From assembly GCF_002104995.1 (NCBI RefSeq), contig NW_024468362.1, forward strand, positions 1-31,695: DNA of 31,695 bases, read 5' to 3'. Below are positions 20,314 through 30,296 of this stretch, one piece after another. The notes beneath the pieces were generated by a model, which saw nothing but the letters and a program-made list of their open reading frames with translations, was not told where the DNA came from and ran no database searches. Both the position numbers and the translations under genes were made by a program. Every line of letters begins with the position of its first letter. The stretch's first letter is position 1. The DNA is from Linderina pennispora (lineage: Eukaryota > Kickxellomycota > Kickxellomycetes > Kickxellales > Kickxellaceae).

Positions 20314-20526
20314 TGGGCGTAGGTAAGAATGGATTCAAGGGGTTTTGCAAACCAGGCAGCAAAGGGCACAAATCGCTATATTTTCATATCATATGACAGA
20401 AACAAATGGGATTAGCGAAAATGAAAAGAAAAAGAAAAAGGAAATAGGTTCGAGTGCCTCGGATGTGCACAGCATACAGATTAAAAACATGCCGATGCTT
20501 GCTGTCATTAGCTGGCACCACATGCC
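20314..20526. other. Short gap between UBA4 start and the gag-like gene stop
   Basis: Both neighbours read on the minus strand, so these 213 bases hold the UBA4 promoter and the 3' end of the gag-like gene. An A-rich run sits at about 20420-20445. No pol-like frame begins here. Confidence 0.5.
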
Positions 20527-21633
20527 TTAGATACCAGTGTTGACCATACCAGCGACACGCAGAACCATCCCACGCTGTGGCTTCTTGCTGGTTGGATAGA
20601 TGGGCAACATGCTGCCATCATGGAGCTCAAATCCGTACGGCAGTTTCTTGGCGAGCCCATTCTTGCAGTCCAACTGGAGAATATGGCAAGACCACTTCAT
20701 GTGGCCAGGCTGTCCACAGTAGAAGCAGCTCTTCTCACCCATTGCATCCTTAGACTTTGGGTTCGTGGGATGCGTTTTCTCAGCGGTTGTACTGTCAACC
20801 GGTTCTTCAGCAGTGTCAGCTCCTGATTTGGCCCTGTCCACAAGATTCTTCATAAGGAGCATCTTGTTCTTCAGGAGGGCGCCGTTAACAAATCCATCCA
20901 CCATAGCGGCAAAACTGGTTGCCTGCCCAGTGTCCTTGCCATCGTTGATATCGATGATGCCTTCGCTTCGACTGCAAGAACGCCCGCTAGAGACGAAGTT
21001 TGCCAAGTCGCGTATACCTCCTTGCATCAGGTCGATCAGACCAATATTTTCGCGGCAATATTTAATGACACCAAGTATCATATCCTCAAACGGTGCGGAC
21101 GGCACATGGCTCACTGCCAGGCAGCTTATCAGCTCATCGCTTAAGCACTGAGTTACCATTGCACACTTTTTACCATCCGACCATCCAGTGATAGCCTTCA
21201 GCAGCGGATAGGCGAATGACAGAATAGCTGCTTCGCAGCCTGGACGAAGTTTACCCCTGAGTAGGTGGTGCGCAGCAGAACGAAGCTCCATTTCCTCACT
21301 GTCTCCATCGCTGCCAAGAAAGTCTGCTGCCTTCAAAATATAGGGCTTTATCTCGGCCCACGTTGGCTGCTCGCGACCTTTGCCCTTTCTGACAAGCCTG
21401 CGCGCAGCATAAATATGCGCCTTGAACCCAGGCATCTTGCGTATTGCAAGCAAGATCATCTGCTCATCGGGGAGATTATATGGAGCGGTCACGAACTCTA
21501 ATGCGCAGATATATTCCTTGGCATTAGTGCCATCGAGTGGCTCAATGCTGCTGTCCGACCAGACAAGAGCTGGTTTCTCAGTAGGGTTGCCTGGCACGCT
21601 GCCCTGGCAGCCAGATGGAGGAATCGAAGACAT
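20527..21633 (-). CDS. Gag-like protein with one CCHC zinc knuckle, no pol
   Basis: The 368-residue protein starts at the Met at 21633; a longer frame from 21735 would add a hydrophobic lead that does not fit a capsid-like protein. Residues about 23-280 are a helical region with Trp and Leu spacing that recalls retrotransposon capsid domains. At about 303-316 there is a perfect retroviral-type knuckle, C-x2-C-x4-H-x4-C (CFYCGQPGHMKWSC), preceded by a Lys/Asp/Thr linker. The tail is short and basic. No protease, reverse transcriptase or integrase follows on either strand, and no flanking long terminal repeats were seen. The intact frame suggests either a domesticated gag or a recently stranded retroelement fragment. 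Other CCHC proteins, for example RNA-binding ones, remain possible. Confidence 0.6.
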   Translation of the reverse strand: MSSIPPSGCQGSVPGNPTEKPALVWSDSSIEPLDGTNAKEYICALEFVTAPYNLPDEQMILLAIRKMPGFKAHIYAARRLVRKGKGREQPTWAEIKPYILKAADFLGSDGDSEEMELRSAAHHLLRGKLRPGCEAAILSFAYPLLKAITGWSDGKKCAMVTQCLSDELISCLAVSHVPSAPFEDMILGVIKYCRENIGLIDLMQGGIRDLANFVSSGRSCSRSEGIIDINDGKDTGQATSFAAMVDGFVNGALLKNKMLLMKNLVDRAKSGADTAEEPVDSTTAEKTHPTNPKSKDAMGEKSCFYCGQPGHMKWSCHILQLDCKNGLAKKLPYGFELHDGSMLPIYPTSKKPQRGMVLRVAGMVNTGI

Positions 21634-22366
21634 AGTGGTAGTGACAAAGAAACTGGCTAGGCCGGCTGACACTGCTAGATATAAGCAGAGGATGGAAAGT
21701 GAAGTGTTGATGCTGGAGCAGCTCACTCTAAGCATACACAGCGTATTTATGCTAGCTGGCTTGCAACGTATGCTTCAAGCCCTGGGTTCAATATAGCAAT
21801 GCCGACGGTAACATGCACCCCATTTATTGCCTCCATTGTAGTGAACAAGCAAAGGGTAATCGTTTTCATGCTACCATTGTTTGACAATTTAGCTCTATGG
21901 TATGCACCTGGTGTGTCGCAGCCTACAGAACTTCACGATGACGGACATAAATGTCAGAACACCAATATGTCTATGATGGCCACACTTCCACCGTGCAGTC
22001 TTCACAGTCGCTCTGTCTGGCTCAATTTTGGAGCAAGCAGCTTCTTGCACAACTGTGTTTGGTGATTGCGAAATTGCCCATTTCTGGCAGGATCTGAGTT
22101 CCGGTGATCTGCCGCAAACCATGGTTCAGTGCAGTGCGAGATTGGCCTGATTACCAGCCCACCAAACTGCCATACAGGCCGACAGATCGTCGATGACAAC
22201 ATTTAAATATAGCACGTGGAAAGTGAAAACAAATGAGGATTTAAACAGAATATGGACCTGTGGGTTGAAACGGCGCGCAGGGAGAGGATGAAGGAGAAGG
22301 GCCAGTGTACAGATGACGGAATGTGGGGAGGGTATGAGATAGGAGGGACGGGGAAGGCAATGCTGT
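21634..22366. other. Gene-free region between gag-like gene and arrestin
   Basis: In 733 bases I see only short frames without protein character. The right part (about 22250-22366) is probably the 3' flank of the arrestin gene. No terminal repeats matching the region left of 20527 were found by eye. Confidence 0.35.
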
Positions 22367-23707
22367 TTACAACGACAGGAGTTCGGTGGAGGCATGGGGT
22401 TGCCGGAGCAGAGCGCGCGAGCAGAGACGGCGGAGTCGGCTTGAGGCACTGCCCACAGGCTGCGGACCAGTGAGCTCAGAAGTATCCAGAAGCTGGTTGG
22501 AGCCTGTGTATGACGGCGGGGGTAAGTCACCGCACGACTTGTATCCAAGCAGTGCGAGGGGTGATTCCTCGGTGCACTCGATCTGGGGCAGGGTGTCCAG
22601 TACGTCGACATCTACGGTCGCTGCCTCAATCAGCGTATCGAATCCTACCTCTTCGTAGCGTGGGAGATTCACGCCACTGGCAGCAATATCTGGTAGCACG
22701 AAAATAGGCGTGGCTAGTCGCAGGTTATGCACGTTGCCCGACTCATCAGCAATGGCAGCGCTGAAGACCAGGTCGTGCGTGACGCGCACTGGCCCGCGGC
22801 GTACATCGTATTGGATTCCAGTGTATGCTGCTGGCACGGTAAGCGAGCGCGCAACCGACATGTCCTGGTCAATTGGTAGGCCCATGGCGACAGCGCGGTC
22901 GGATGTGAGCAGCTCGGCAAACGAGGCCTCAATTCCAGCGGATCCGCATCCAAGACGGTTTGTAGAGTGACCGGCAATAATGTCGGTGAGGTTCTCGTTG
23001 ATGATATGCGTTGCGCTGATCGAGTGCGACATGCCAAAGGCGTCGACGTCGCTGATGGTACGCTCGGTGATCTGGAACCCAGCGCGCAGCATCTTGATGC
23101 CCTTTTCCATTGGCCGGAGCACGCCGCGCACGGGCACCGGCTGGCTGTCAGTGATAACGCGTGACGGCGACAGCAGCGTCAGCTCAAGCCTCCCCTGCCA
23201 CTTGGCAGTCTCGGTGATGGGCTCGCTGACCAGCGAGACCCACTGCGAGTCAAGCATCGGCACGCGCTTGACCGCAATGTGCTGGGGTTTCGATGCAAGC
23301 AGGCTGCCAAAGGCGCTGCGCAGCCGTGCCTCGGCAACAACCTCGTAGGCGATGAAGATGTCGCGCGTGAACACCGTCTCGGCAGTGTCGCCAGGGATAG
23401 TCAGACTGAATCGCCACTCGAGCTTGCCCTCACGGTGATTGATTGTATGGATGATGTGCGAAGGCGTGATTGCATCTTCGACTAGTGTTGTGTGAATGTC
23501 AATGAGTGGAGTCACAGAATATGTCGACTGAAAGAGCTTCTTCCGTCGCGGGCGGAACGAGACCGTCAGATTTCTGAGCGTGGCAGCAGACCGGGAGCCG
23601 AGCACGACCCGGCCAGTGATGAATGCATTGCTGGCAGAGCCAGGGCTGCCGCTCAGGGTGACCTCAGGCGAGTCCAAGATGACGCAGAGAGATGGGCCAT
23701 TGATCAT
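22367..23707 (-). CDS. Alpha-arrestin with PPxY motif (Rsp5 adaptor type)
   Basis: Alpha-arrestins recruit the HECT ubiquitin ligase Rsp5 to plasma-membrane transporters for endocytosis. From the Met at 23707 the protein has 446 residues. The N-terminal arrestin sandwich is seen in LCVILDSPEVTLSG, ITGRVVLGSRS and LTVSFRPRRKK. The second starts near WQGRLELTLLSPSRVITDSQ, followed by VPVRGVLRP and ERTISDV. The family's Leu-Pro-Arg-Tyr-Glu-Glu at about 348-353 is followed by a PPSY at 397-400, the Rsp5 WW-domain ligand. The frame is open for 105 more codons upstream, but those are His/Ser/Leu-rich leader translation and were excluded. The frame is intact. Substrate transporters cannot be told from sequence. 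Confidence 0.9.
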   Translation of the reverse strand: MINGPSLCVILDSPEVTLSGSPGSASNAFITGRVVLGSRSAATLRNLTVSFRPRRKKLFQSTYSVTPLIDIHTTLVEDAITPSHIIHTINHREGKLEWRFSLTIPGDTAETVFTRDIFIAYEVVAEARLRSAFGSLLASKPQHIAVKRVPMLDSQWVSLVSEPITETAKWQGRLELTLLSPSRVITDSQPVPVRGVLRPMEKGIKMLRAGFQITERTISDVDAFGMSHSISATHIINENLTDIIAGHSTNRLGCGSAGIEASFAELLTSDRAVAMGLPIDQDMSVARSLTVPAAYTGIQYDVRRGPVRVTHDLVFSAAIADESGNVHNLRLATPIFVLPDIAASGVNLPRYEEVGFDTLIEAATVDVDVLDTLPQIECTEESPLALLGYKSCGDLPPPSYTGSNQLLDTSELTGPQPVGSASSRLRRLCSRALLRQPHASTELLSL

Positions 23708-24731
23708 TGTAGTGGGGAGAAATGCTTGAGATGACAATGGAGAACAAGGGATGCAATAGAGTTGGAACGTAGAAAAGAATATTACGTGAGAATGAGGAGT
23801 GAGCAAATATATGCGTGTGTAGGGGTGGGGACGATAGCGGCGATATAAACGTATTATCCTTGAATGGCTTGCAAAGGCTGATGAGTGCGTGTGGCTCCCA
23901 GAATGGGGATGAATGGGGCGTGGTAGAAGAATGCAATAATAAAGTGTGCAGAGTGAAAGTGAAGGTGAAAGTGAACTCTGTAGCAACTGTAAAGCAAAAA
24001 AAACCATCGCAAAGGGGGGCAATTAACGGCATGTGCATCTTCAGCGACGATCACCTGTTTCCATGCGCCCGTCTGGCAATGAAAAACTTTGGGGAGGTGC
24101 GCGCGGAAATGTAGGGCCTTTCCTCCATGCAGCTAGCCGGGAGGGGTCTGCCCTTCCCTATTTCCAAACACGGCCCTGGTGACAGATCCCGGGCCGGCAC
24201 TTCCTTTACCGTATGCGGGCAGCCCAGGTGCGGCACGTTCAGCCAAGCCCCTCAGCGACATGTCCCGGGTCTTTCTCTGCCCACACAGCCTCACCTCGCG
24301 GACAGCGGATGCCAGAGGCTGACCACACATGGCCACAGGTGCTTTGTCTCCACAGGCGGGCTTTCAGACTAAAAACGGCTTCAGCAGGAGGGCGATCGGC
24401 ACAGACATCCCTTGTATCCCGTCAATGCTGACAGACATATTTTTAGAAAGAGCCAGCTATGCCCTTTCCAACTCCCAGCACCCCTGGCTCTGCCAAGGCA
24501 GCGGCTTGGCTTCTCACCCGACGGATCCCCCATGCCTACAACCCAACAATTTATTGTGAACATCTAGCAGATCACAATTTGCAAAGGATATTCAGTGCCG
24601 GCATTGCAGCGCAGCTGGGTCAAAGGCCGACAGGCAGGTGGCGCCATTTACGTTCGGAATCTGGGCACATGTGGATGATGAAAGCAAAAAGTCAAAGGGC
24701 TATCACGAATGTTTCAAAACTTCCCACCCAT
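23708..24731. other. Long gene-free stretch between arrestin and Zn2Cys6 gene
   Basis: About 23708-24040 is the arrestin 5' leader and promoter (a TATAAA at about 23842-23848 on the plus strand and a CT/GA-rich tract). From 24050 to 24731 the DNA is GC-rich with several short overlapping frames on both strands, none with recognisable protein features. No tRNA or other RNA gene could be identified. It may be the remnant of an older element, which I cannot support further. Confidence 0.35.
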
Positions 24732-25495
24732 TCACTCGAGCATGAGCCGGCAGTGCTCCTGGACGATGACTCCTACAATTGCCCGGATGGCGCCAGAGAT
24801 AAGTAGACAAATGAACACTGATCAGCACCACTCACCTCCCTGCTTTTGGAGCAAGGGGATAGTAATGAGTACTTACCCAATGCCAGCAGAGCGCTGCCGC
24901 TCATGGCCTCGTTCAGGTCGGCTGGCCGCTGCCTCTCAGCCTCGTACTTTGTGATTGACCGGTTGATGCATTCGAGCAGCTGTGAGGACGGCAGCACGAG
25001 CGGCTCATCGTCCAGACTCGTTTTACTGCGCCCCCTCTCGATAGCGCTCTTCAGCGGGCCCGACATCAGGCTCTCGAGCACATCTGCGCTGACTTTGGTC
25101 CTGTGCGGGTTTTTGGTTACACAACTGAGATCCTCGGGCAGAGCGATTCTGGGCTCCTCTGACAGGAAGTCGTCCGCACCAATCATGTTTCTAAGGTGAA
25201 CAACTGGTCTCTGCTTTGCAGCCTGTTCCGAAGAATAATTTCCATGCACACAGCTATCAGGCAAGGTCTTTAGCAGGCTGTCGCTGATGCTGGGCCTGAA
25301 ACTCATACAGTCAACCGAAGCATCCTTGCACGCAGCGCATTGTGGAATCACTTTGTCGCAGTCAGTCCTGAGTAGTATGCAGCGCAGACAGCCATAGGGA
25401 GACTTTTCAGGAGCACCCCCGGTAGGCTTATTCCTCTTCTTCCTGATGCGAGGCTTCGACCCCTCGCTTTCTTTTTTCTTCGCAGCCCTTGGCAT
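24732..25495 (-). CDS. Compact Zn(II)2Cys6 regulator with tiny last exon
   Basis: This is a probable fungal-specific DNA-binding protein. The Met at 25495 precedes a Lys/Arg-rich stretch and the binuclear cluster C36-x2-C39-x6-C46-x6-C53-x2-C56-x6-C63, exactly the classic spacing, with the usual Pro before the fourth Cys. The first exon ends at 24877 with GTAAGT. Splicing 104 bases to a TAG joins, in frame, a last exon of 41 bases (24732-24772) encoding GVIVQEHCRLMLE, for 219 residues in all. Without the splice the frame would read through the intron to 24773. No middle homology region (fungal_trans) fits in the remaining 150 residues, so this is a short regulator of unknown target. An upstream frame from 25612 was excluded because the basic-cluster start is typical. 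Confidence 0.75.
24773..24876 (-). other. Intron in the Zn2Cys6 gene
   Basis: The donor GTAAGTACTC and acceptor CAATTGTAG (minus strand) flank 104 bases in phase 1. The last exon then continues as a short amphipathic helix ending at TGA. The exon is small enough that an automatic gene finder could miss it. Confidence 0.6.
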
Positions 25496-26007
25496 GCTTG
25501 CAAACAAGGGTAGAGGTTGTTGACAAGGTAAATAGACGTGTGTAATGCAATCTCCCCAGTGAGCAATGCCGGCTCGCAGGAACAATCTGCTCAGAGTGTT
25601 CCTGTATACCAATATTTCGCTGATAATGGGAGCAGCCGGCAGCCCAATCTACTAGCTGATTATGAAACAGTGATAAACCCGAAATGCCGGAGCATCTGAA
25701 TGCAATGGGTATATGTGAATATTGAAAGGAACATCGGTGTATGTGGATCCAGCCTGATGTCGATTGCAAAATATCATGGTGTTCGGGTGTGCTCCTACAT
25801 CCCAGTGTTTGTCCATCGGAAGCCAAACCATTGATGACCGGTGGGATTGGCATTATCCTCAGCGCCGATTTCCTAAAAATAGCCCTTACGACATGCAAAC
25901 CACGGTCCGCAGAGCATGTGAAAATAGGCGCATGTTTATTTAACACAACATGCAAACTAGACGAAAGATGAGATTCGCGAAGAATGGTTGTAAATGTGTT
26001 TTATGTC
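25496..26007 (-). other. Upstream region of the Zn2Cys6 gene
   Basis: These 512 bases lie between the Zn2Cys6 start and the stop of the decayed membrane-protein gene, both on the minus strand. Several overlapping short frames run through, without protein character. I see no repeat or RNA gene. Confidence 0.35.
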
Positions 26008-27375
26008 TTACTCGTGAAGCAATTCAAGCGTGACCCGCCGCTTTGCATAGTTGTCGCAGTTGCTAAGAACAAGGCTGTATCCGGCCTTGTAGTTGCCTTC
26101 TAGGTTGGCGTGGATTTCAGGTAGTCTCCGCAGCCGAGTGGAGTTCATGTCCTCTGTACCAATGGCTGTTGCAGCAACAACATCCAGCGTATGGCTTGAA
26201 TGCGCCCTGAACCGCTTCATAATTAGTCGTGGAACGAGACAGAGGATTGCCATACCAGCCAGTATGCCACGAATAGTCAGCCCAGATGTTTTGATAGGAT
26301 AGCCTTCCTCATAGTGCACAGTCTTCCTAGGGACCTCGATGATGGCAAATCTTGGCTCAGCGAAGAATGTATGTGCAGAGTGGCAGTGCCTTGCGAGATT
26401 CTTGAAAAATTATTTCGAACCGCATTTCTGTATCCTCGTTTCGTTGCCGACATTGTAAGGTTCTTGCTGAATATAACATCCTGTCTGTAATTTTGCTTGC
26501 CATCGGTAGTAAGAATACAGCCGCTGAGCACGGATCCCGTAGATTTGCCAATACCGAGGTTACCATCTTGTACACTCTGCATGACTGTGAACTTGATGGT
26601 GGCGATATATATCTCCACTCTGCACTATGTGGAAATCCTGAATCCTAGGGCGTAATTGGTTTCGCTTGACTCAAGGATAGATGTTGTATATCCGTTGTCT
26701 GTAGCACTCCACGACATGTCATAGGTAGCGCCGGTCATACCAGTGCCAGTTGCCCTAAGATGGGACTCTATATCGGGATGCTTGACCTTTCAATAGTTTT
26801 CTCTATATAGCGCTCTCTGCTCTGTATTGTTGCAGTAGTCAATTGAGTATGATATATGTGTGTTGTTGACCATGGTGTTGCTGTAAATAATGTACCTGTC
26901 GTCCGATGTTATTTCTTGGATTGAGTTGAGAACAACTCTCATATCCTTGGGCTTCTGGCTGAATTTTGATCACTACTCTTGTGTGCTCGAGAGCAGGTAC
27001 TGCATGCTGGAAGTATCAGTCATCATTAGCACTGATATGTTGGGCCAAGTTCGGATAAAGTCACCAAGTTCCCAGTTCCCAGTTATCAAATGGGAAGGGT
27101 ATGGACCAACGCTTGGCTCCTGTTAAAGAGCTTGGTGAAGTTAGGTGCGCGGACAATAAGTATCAGCCTGTTGGTGGTGCTGTTCAAAACAGTGGTCCAG
27201 TTGCCAGACTCTGCATCGAATCTTGAGGTGAGCATTTTATAATCAGGCTCGTCGACCTGGAACCACGTCTGCGAGACAACGGTTCAAATTCTATCATCCA
27301 TTCTGTAACTGCACGGAAACTAGAAGAAGCAAGTATGCAAGGGTGCTAGGGACAACTAGTGTGTGGTTGGGCAGG
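26008..27375 (-). pseudogene. Decayed gene for a glycosylated single-pass membrane protein
   Basis: On the minus strand a TATA box (about 27400-27408, TGTATAAAAAG) is followed by a signal-peptide-like LAYLLLLVSVQLQNG without an ATG. A long protein can then be traced: TWFQVDEPDYKMLTSRFDA, WTTVLNSTTNRLILIVRAP, TSDDRYIIYSNTMVNN, GATYDMSWSATDNGYTTS, GIGKSTGSVLSGCILTTDGK. It ends with a membrane segment ILAGMAILCLVPRLI and a basic tail (to 26008). The frame is broken by TAG-TGA at 26970-26975, TGA at 26790-26792, TAG at 26625-26627, and shifts near 27062-27090 and 26390-26400. Several N-x-S/T sites and the N-out layout suggest a cell-surface protein. Several stops mean real decay. I do not recognise the family. 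Confidence 0.7.
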
Positions 27376-27833
27376 GGCGCGTTGCTGTATCAGGGGCGCT
27401 TTTTATACAATAGTGGGTGGTAGCCTTGTCCAGAAGACCACTTCCAATTGCTGATAAAATCGTCAAACTTTCTAAACATACTCCAGCAAGCTATGCACGA
27501 CCAAATGTGCTGGAAGGCCTTGCTAAATAGCTGGATTCTGGCCACTTCTGACTGGAGATCTTCAGGCATCGGATCGGTAGAGCGCATCCATTAATCTATC
27601 CAGGTTGGTGGATGTTCGAAATCACCACGGCCCGCCTAATCCTGCCGCCATCTCCATCTGGCACTCTGGAGCTTCATGGCGACATTGCCCAGATCCGTCT
27701 CGCCAATTCCAGATCATATAAATCCATTTCCCTCACTCATTTGGAAAGCCTGCCAGCCTGTCCCCTTATCCGATTACGTCAATGTATTTGCGGCAACAAT
27801 GAAGAGCAAATAATGACAGTAATATGTGCCTGT
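27376..27833. other. Region between FKBP12 stop and the decayed membrane-protein gene
   Basis: It holds the TATA box at about 27400-27408 (minus strand) of the decayed gene. A 65-codon minus frame (27390-27587) overlaps that TATA box and is not protein-like. A plus-strand frame at 27612-27938 runs antisense into FKBP12 and is a shadow. Nothing else was seen. Confidence 0.35.
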
Positions 27834-28163
27834 TTAGTTGATACGGATGAGCTCAACGTCGAAAATCAGGTCCGCGTTGGGCGGGATGACACCAGGGACG
27901 CCGCGCGCACCGTAGCCAAAGTCCGGGGTGAATGGTGAGCTTGGCGCCGCTCGCCAACGGTCATCTGCGGGACACCCTGGTCCCAGCCCTTGATGAGCTG
28001 GACCGACGCCGATCGAGCACACAAACGGCTGGTTGCGGTCGCGCGACGAGTCAAACTTGGTGCCATCAGCAAGCGTGCCGGTGTAGTGCATGGTGACGGT
28101 GTCGCCGGGCTTGGGGAAGGTCTTGCCGTCGCCGGCCTGAATGGTCTCGCGCTGGACGCCCAT
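27834..28163 (-). CDS. FPR1: FKBP12-type peptidyl-prolyl isomerase, three apparent 1-base insertions
   Basis: This cytosolic prolyl cis-trans isomerase is the receptor for FK506 and rapamycin. The ATG is at 28163 and the stop lies just after VELIRIN. Conserved blocks are [20 protein letters not shown], then [18 protein letters not shown], then [20 protein letters not shown], covering the drug-pocket Tyr, Asp, Trp and Tyr. They lie in different frames: an extra base near 28000-28004 moves the second block, and two more near 27945-27950 and 27928-27932 bring the third back to the original frame. Because the three insertions sum to a codon, one continuous but partly wrong open frame of 110 codons exists and would fool a gene finder. 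Ignoring them gives 108 residues, the exact usual length. Sequencing error is the likely cause. Confidence 0.92.
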   Translation of the reverse strand: MGVQRETIQAGDGKTFPKPGDTVTMHYTGTLADGTKFDSSRDRNQPFVCSIGVGPAHQGLGPGCPADDRWRAAPSSPFTPDFGYGARGVPGVIPPNADLIFDVELIRIN

Positions 28164-28802
28164 TGTTTGAAGAGTGCTTATGGAGGAATCGCAAGGAGGC
28201 AGGGCGGGTCCGGGTGGTTAGTTGTCTAATGAGGGGATTCATCTTTGGCGGAGGAGGAGAAAAAATCGCCGGCGAACAGGTATACTCACTTTGAGTTTGG
28301 GAAAAGAAAAGAAAAATTGGTTTCAGAAAGACTCTGTGGAAAAGAGCCTGAGACAAGGCGTGGTTTGAAAATCGGGCCCAGCCCCACAGCAATCGGCGCA
28401 AAGACCAGATGCAAGCCGTGGCTCGCGGTTGGTTTTGGAGTCGCGGCTCGGTGGCAGGTGCCGCATACTTGCTACGGCACGTGAAAGCCGCTTCGTGGCC
28501 ATCTGAATACTCCACGTCGTAGGCTGGGATTTGCGAGTTCACAGAGCGTGTTTTGTTTCCTAACGTCAAGCACATTTCTCGTTCTAAAATCCCACCACTC
28601 CTGCCTCTACCTTTCCCAGTCCCTCCGCCTCTCCCTTCCTGCCCGCCCTCGACCTTATATTCATTATCTCCCACGCACAAACGACTTTTGAGCCGAGCAA
28701 ATGCGTGTTGTCAATTTGGAAAGCGCTTAGTGCAAACACCCTCAGACTATATTACCTCACCCTCCTCCTCTATACACTTTGTACTTTTTCAACATACACA
28801 CC
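28164..28802. promoter_or_regulatory. Divergent promoter between FKBP12 and the disrupted membrane-protein gene
   Basis: No gene is supported in these 639 bases. A CACGTG sits at about 28479-28484, and CT-rich tracts lie near 28585-28670 and 28755-28785, facing the plus-strand start at 28803. An A/G-rich run at 28250-28320 is the complement of a CT-rich leader for FKBP12. Confidence 0.4.
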
Positions 28803-30235
28803 ATGAGCAATTCGCCTATTTCCTCTATCACTAATGAGTCGCTGCACACGACCGGCATTCAGTTCAGCCAACAGCAGTATCACTAATACGGCGGGACCCT
28901 CCGTTGGACAGGGCGGTACAGTAAGCCAGCGAAGCCCTCAGCGCTGCTGACAGCTGGGGAACTGACGACCATGTATGCACGGCAGTTCGCCACGACAAAA
29001 GCATCGGGCAGCCTTTCTACCATATACCAGGCAGCTGCCAATGCATCGACGCCGTCACCACGACAACAGCACACACACGGACTGACGGTGCTACAGTGCG
29101 CAAGGACAGGGGCGCCAGTCGATCCACACGTGTACAGAGGACTGGTTGATATTCGAGGAGCGGCTGAAGGCAAAACTACCGGCGGCTGCAAAAGAAGAAA
29201 CGCAGCTACTTGGGTAAGCCCGCCTTTCTTGGGAAGAGAGAGCGGTGGGGGATGGCATGTTGCATTCTCCGCTGCTTACGGATATCCTTGGCATGCACGC
29301 GCACAGGAAAGTGATGTCGTCGCCTGGATGTTTGGCTCAGACCAGAAAAACACATCTTGCATATGGAACTGTTGATGTTTTTCTAACCGATTGTGTCCGT
29401 GCTGTAGCCCAGATCGTCGGATTCGGGATCCTGGTGGTGTACTTTGCATGGTTTGGCTTTGTCAGCACGCAGTCGTACAAGTTCACCTGCAAGCTGCTGA
29501 GCGGCGGGTCGGCGTACTGCATTTACCACATTGTCAGCAACCCAAAAGTTTCTGCAATCGATCAAATACTCTGCGCAATGCAACCGCGTCATGCACCAAT
29601 TCCGGATGCGCTTCGAAGCCAGTCCGCTTGTACGCACCTCCATGACCAGCACCGCCGACCAGCAGCCCCGCGAAGCAAACGGCAGTGGCGGAATCGCACA
29701 TGTCGTTTTTCCCCTCGTTCCGCGACAGCTGCGCGACGGGTACTGGGACTTTCGCACCACATATTACCGGAAGCGCGATGCTGCTAAGCGGAGACAGCAG
29801 GAGCGGGCGAAACGCGACCGCCAGCGCAAGAATTCGTCTGGCATGAGCAGCTTCCGCACCAGCGAGCGGCGGCCAAAGCGACGTTCGCACCACCGAGAGG
29901 CCTCGCATGTAGGTGGTAAGGTCAGTGCGGGCTCGCCGCCGTCCAGCATGGCGTCGGAGGGCACGTCAGCAGGCAGCGTGGCAGCGACGGGCGGCGTTTC
30001 TGGCGGAATCGACAGTGCCACCGATGACGGATCGACGACCAGCTCGTCGGTGATCTCCAGAGGCCTTAATTCGCGTGCGATCTATACGCTACCGGAGCAC
30101 CTGGACAACTCCGAGAGCGAAGCGCAGGACGATATTGTGACGCCCCAGCCGGTGGGCTATGCGAGCTCGAATTCGACGCCGACGCCGGCCCACTCGACGG
30201 TTTTTTGGTCCAGGAGCATGGACCGGAATAACTGA
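28803..30235 (+). CDS. Probable membrane-protein gene, reading frame disrupted
   Basis: I do not recognise the product with confidence. From the ATG at 28803 the first frame reads MSNSPISSITNESLHTTGIQ and meets a TAA near 28888-28890, then stays open to 29213. GTAAGC at 29214 and CACAG ending at 29306 suggest a 93-base intron. Next come CIWNC and, one frame over, a clear membrane segment IVGFGILVVYFAWFGFVST. A second short intron with branch site CTAAC (ending 29407) could join these two. After another shift at about 29530-29560 the C-terminal part is unbroken: KYSAQCNRVMHQFRMRFEAS, a very basic stretch (about 29770-29840), then a Ser/Thr/Gly-rich tail to the TGA at 30233-30235. The layout recalls the end of a receptor with a long cytosolic tail, but only one or two membrane segments are visible. 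Indels, decay or wrong intron choice could all contribute. Confidence 0.4.
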
Positions 30236-30296
30236 AGACTGACACTTATATTTTTGAAATGAAAGAAAGAAATCCATAAGAGAACTGAGGCCCGCT

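Noticed and set aside
20314-22366. Complete LTR retrotransposon around the gag-like gene
   Set aside because: No reverse transcriptase, protease, integrase or paired terminal repeats could be seen on either strand.
23708-24022. 105-codon N-terminal extension of the arrestin
   Set aside because: His/Ser/Leu-rich translation of a pyrimidine-rich leader; the Met at 23707 directly precedes the first arrestin strand.
24050-24731. tRNA or other structured RNA in the GC-rich gap
   Set aside because: No pairing of acceptor arm with a T-loop GGTTCGAATCC-like box was found by eye; covariance search could not be run.
28883-29191. 102-codon minus-strand frame
   Set aside because: Overlaps the plus-strand gene with its splice signals; low-complexity Ala/Val/Pro/Cys composition expected of GC-rich antisense.
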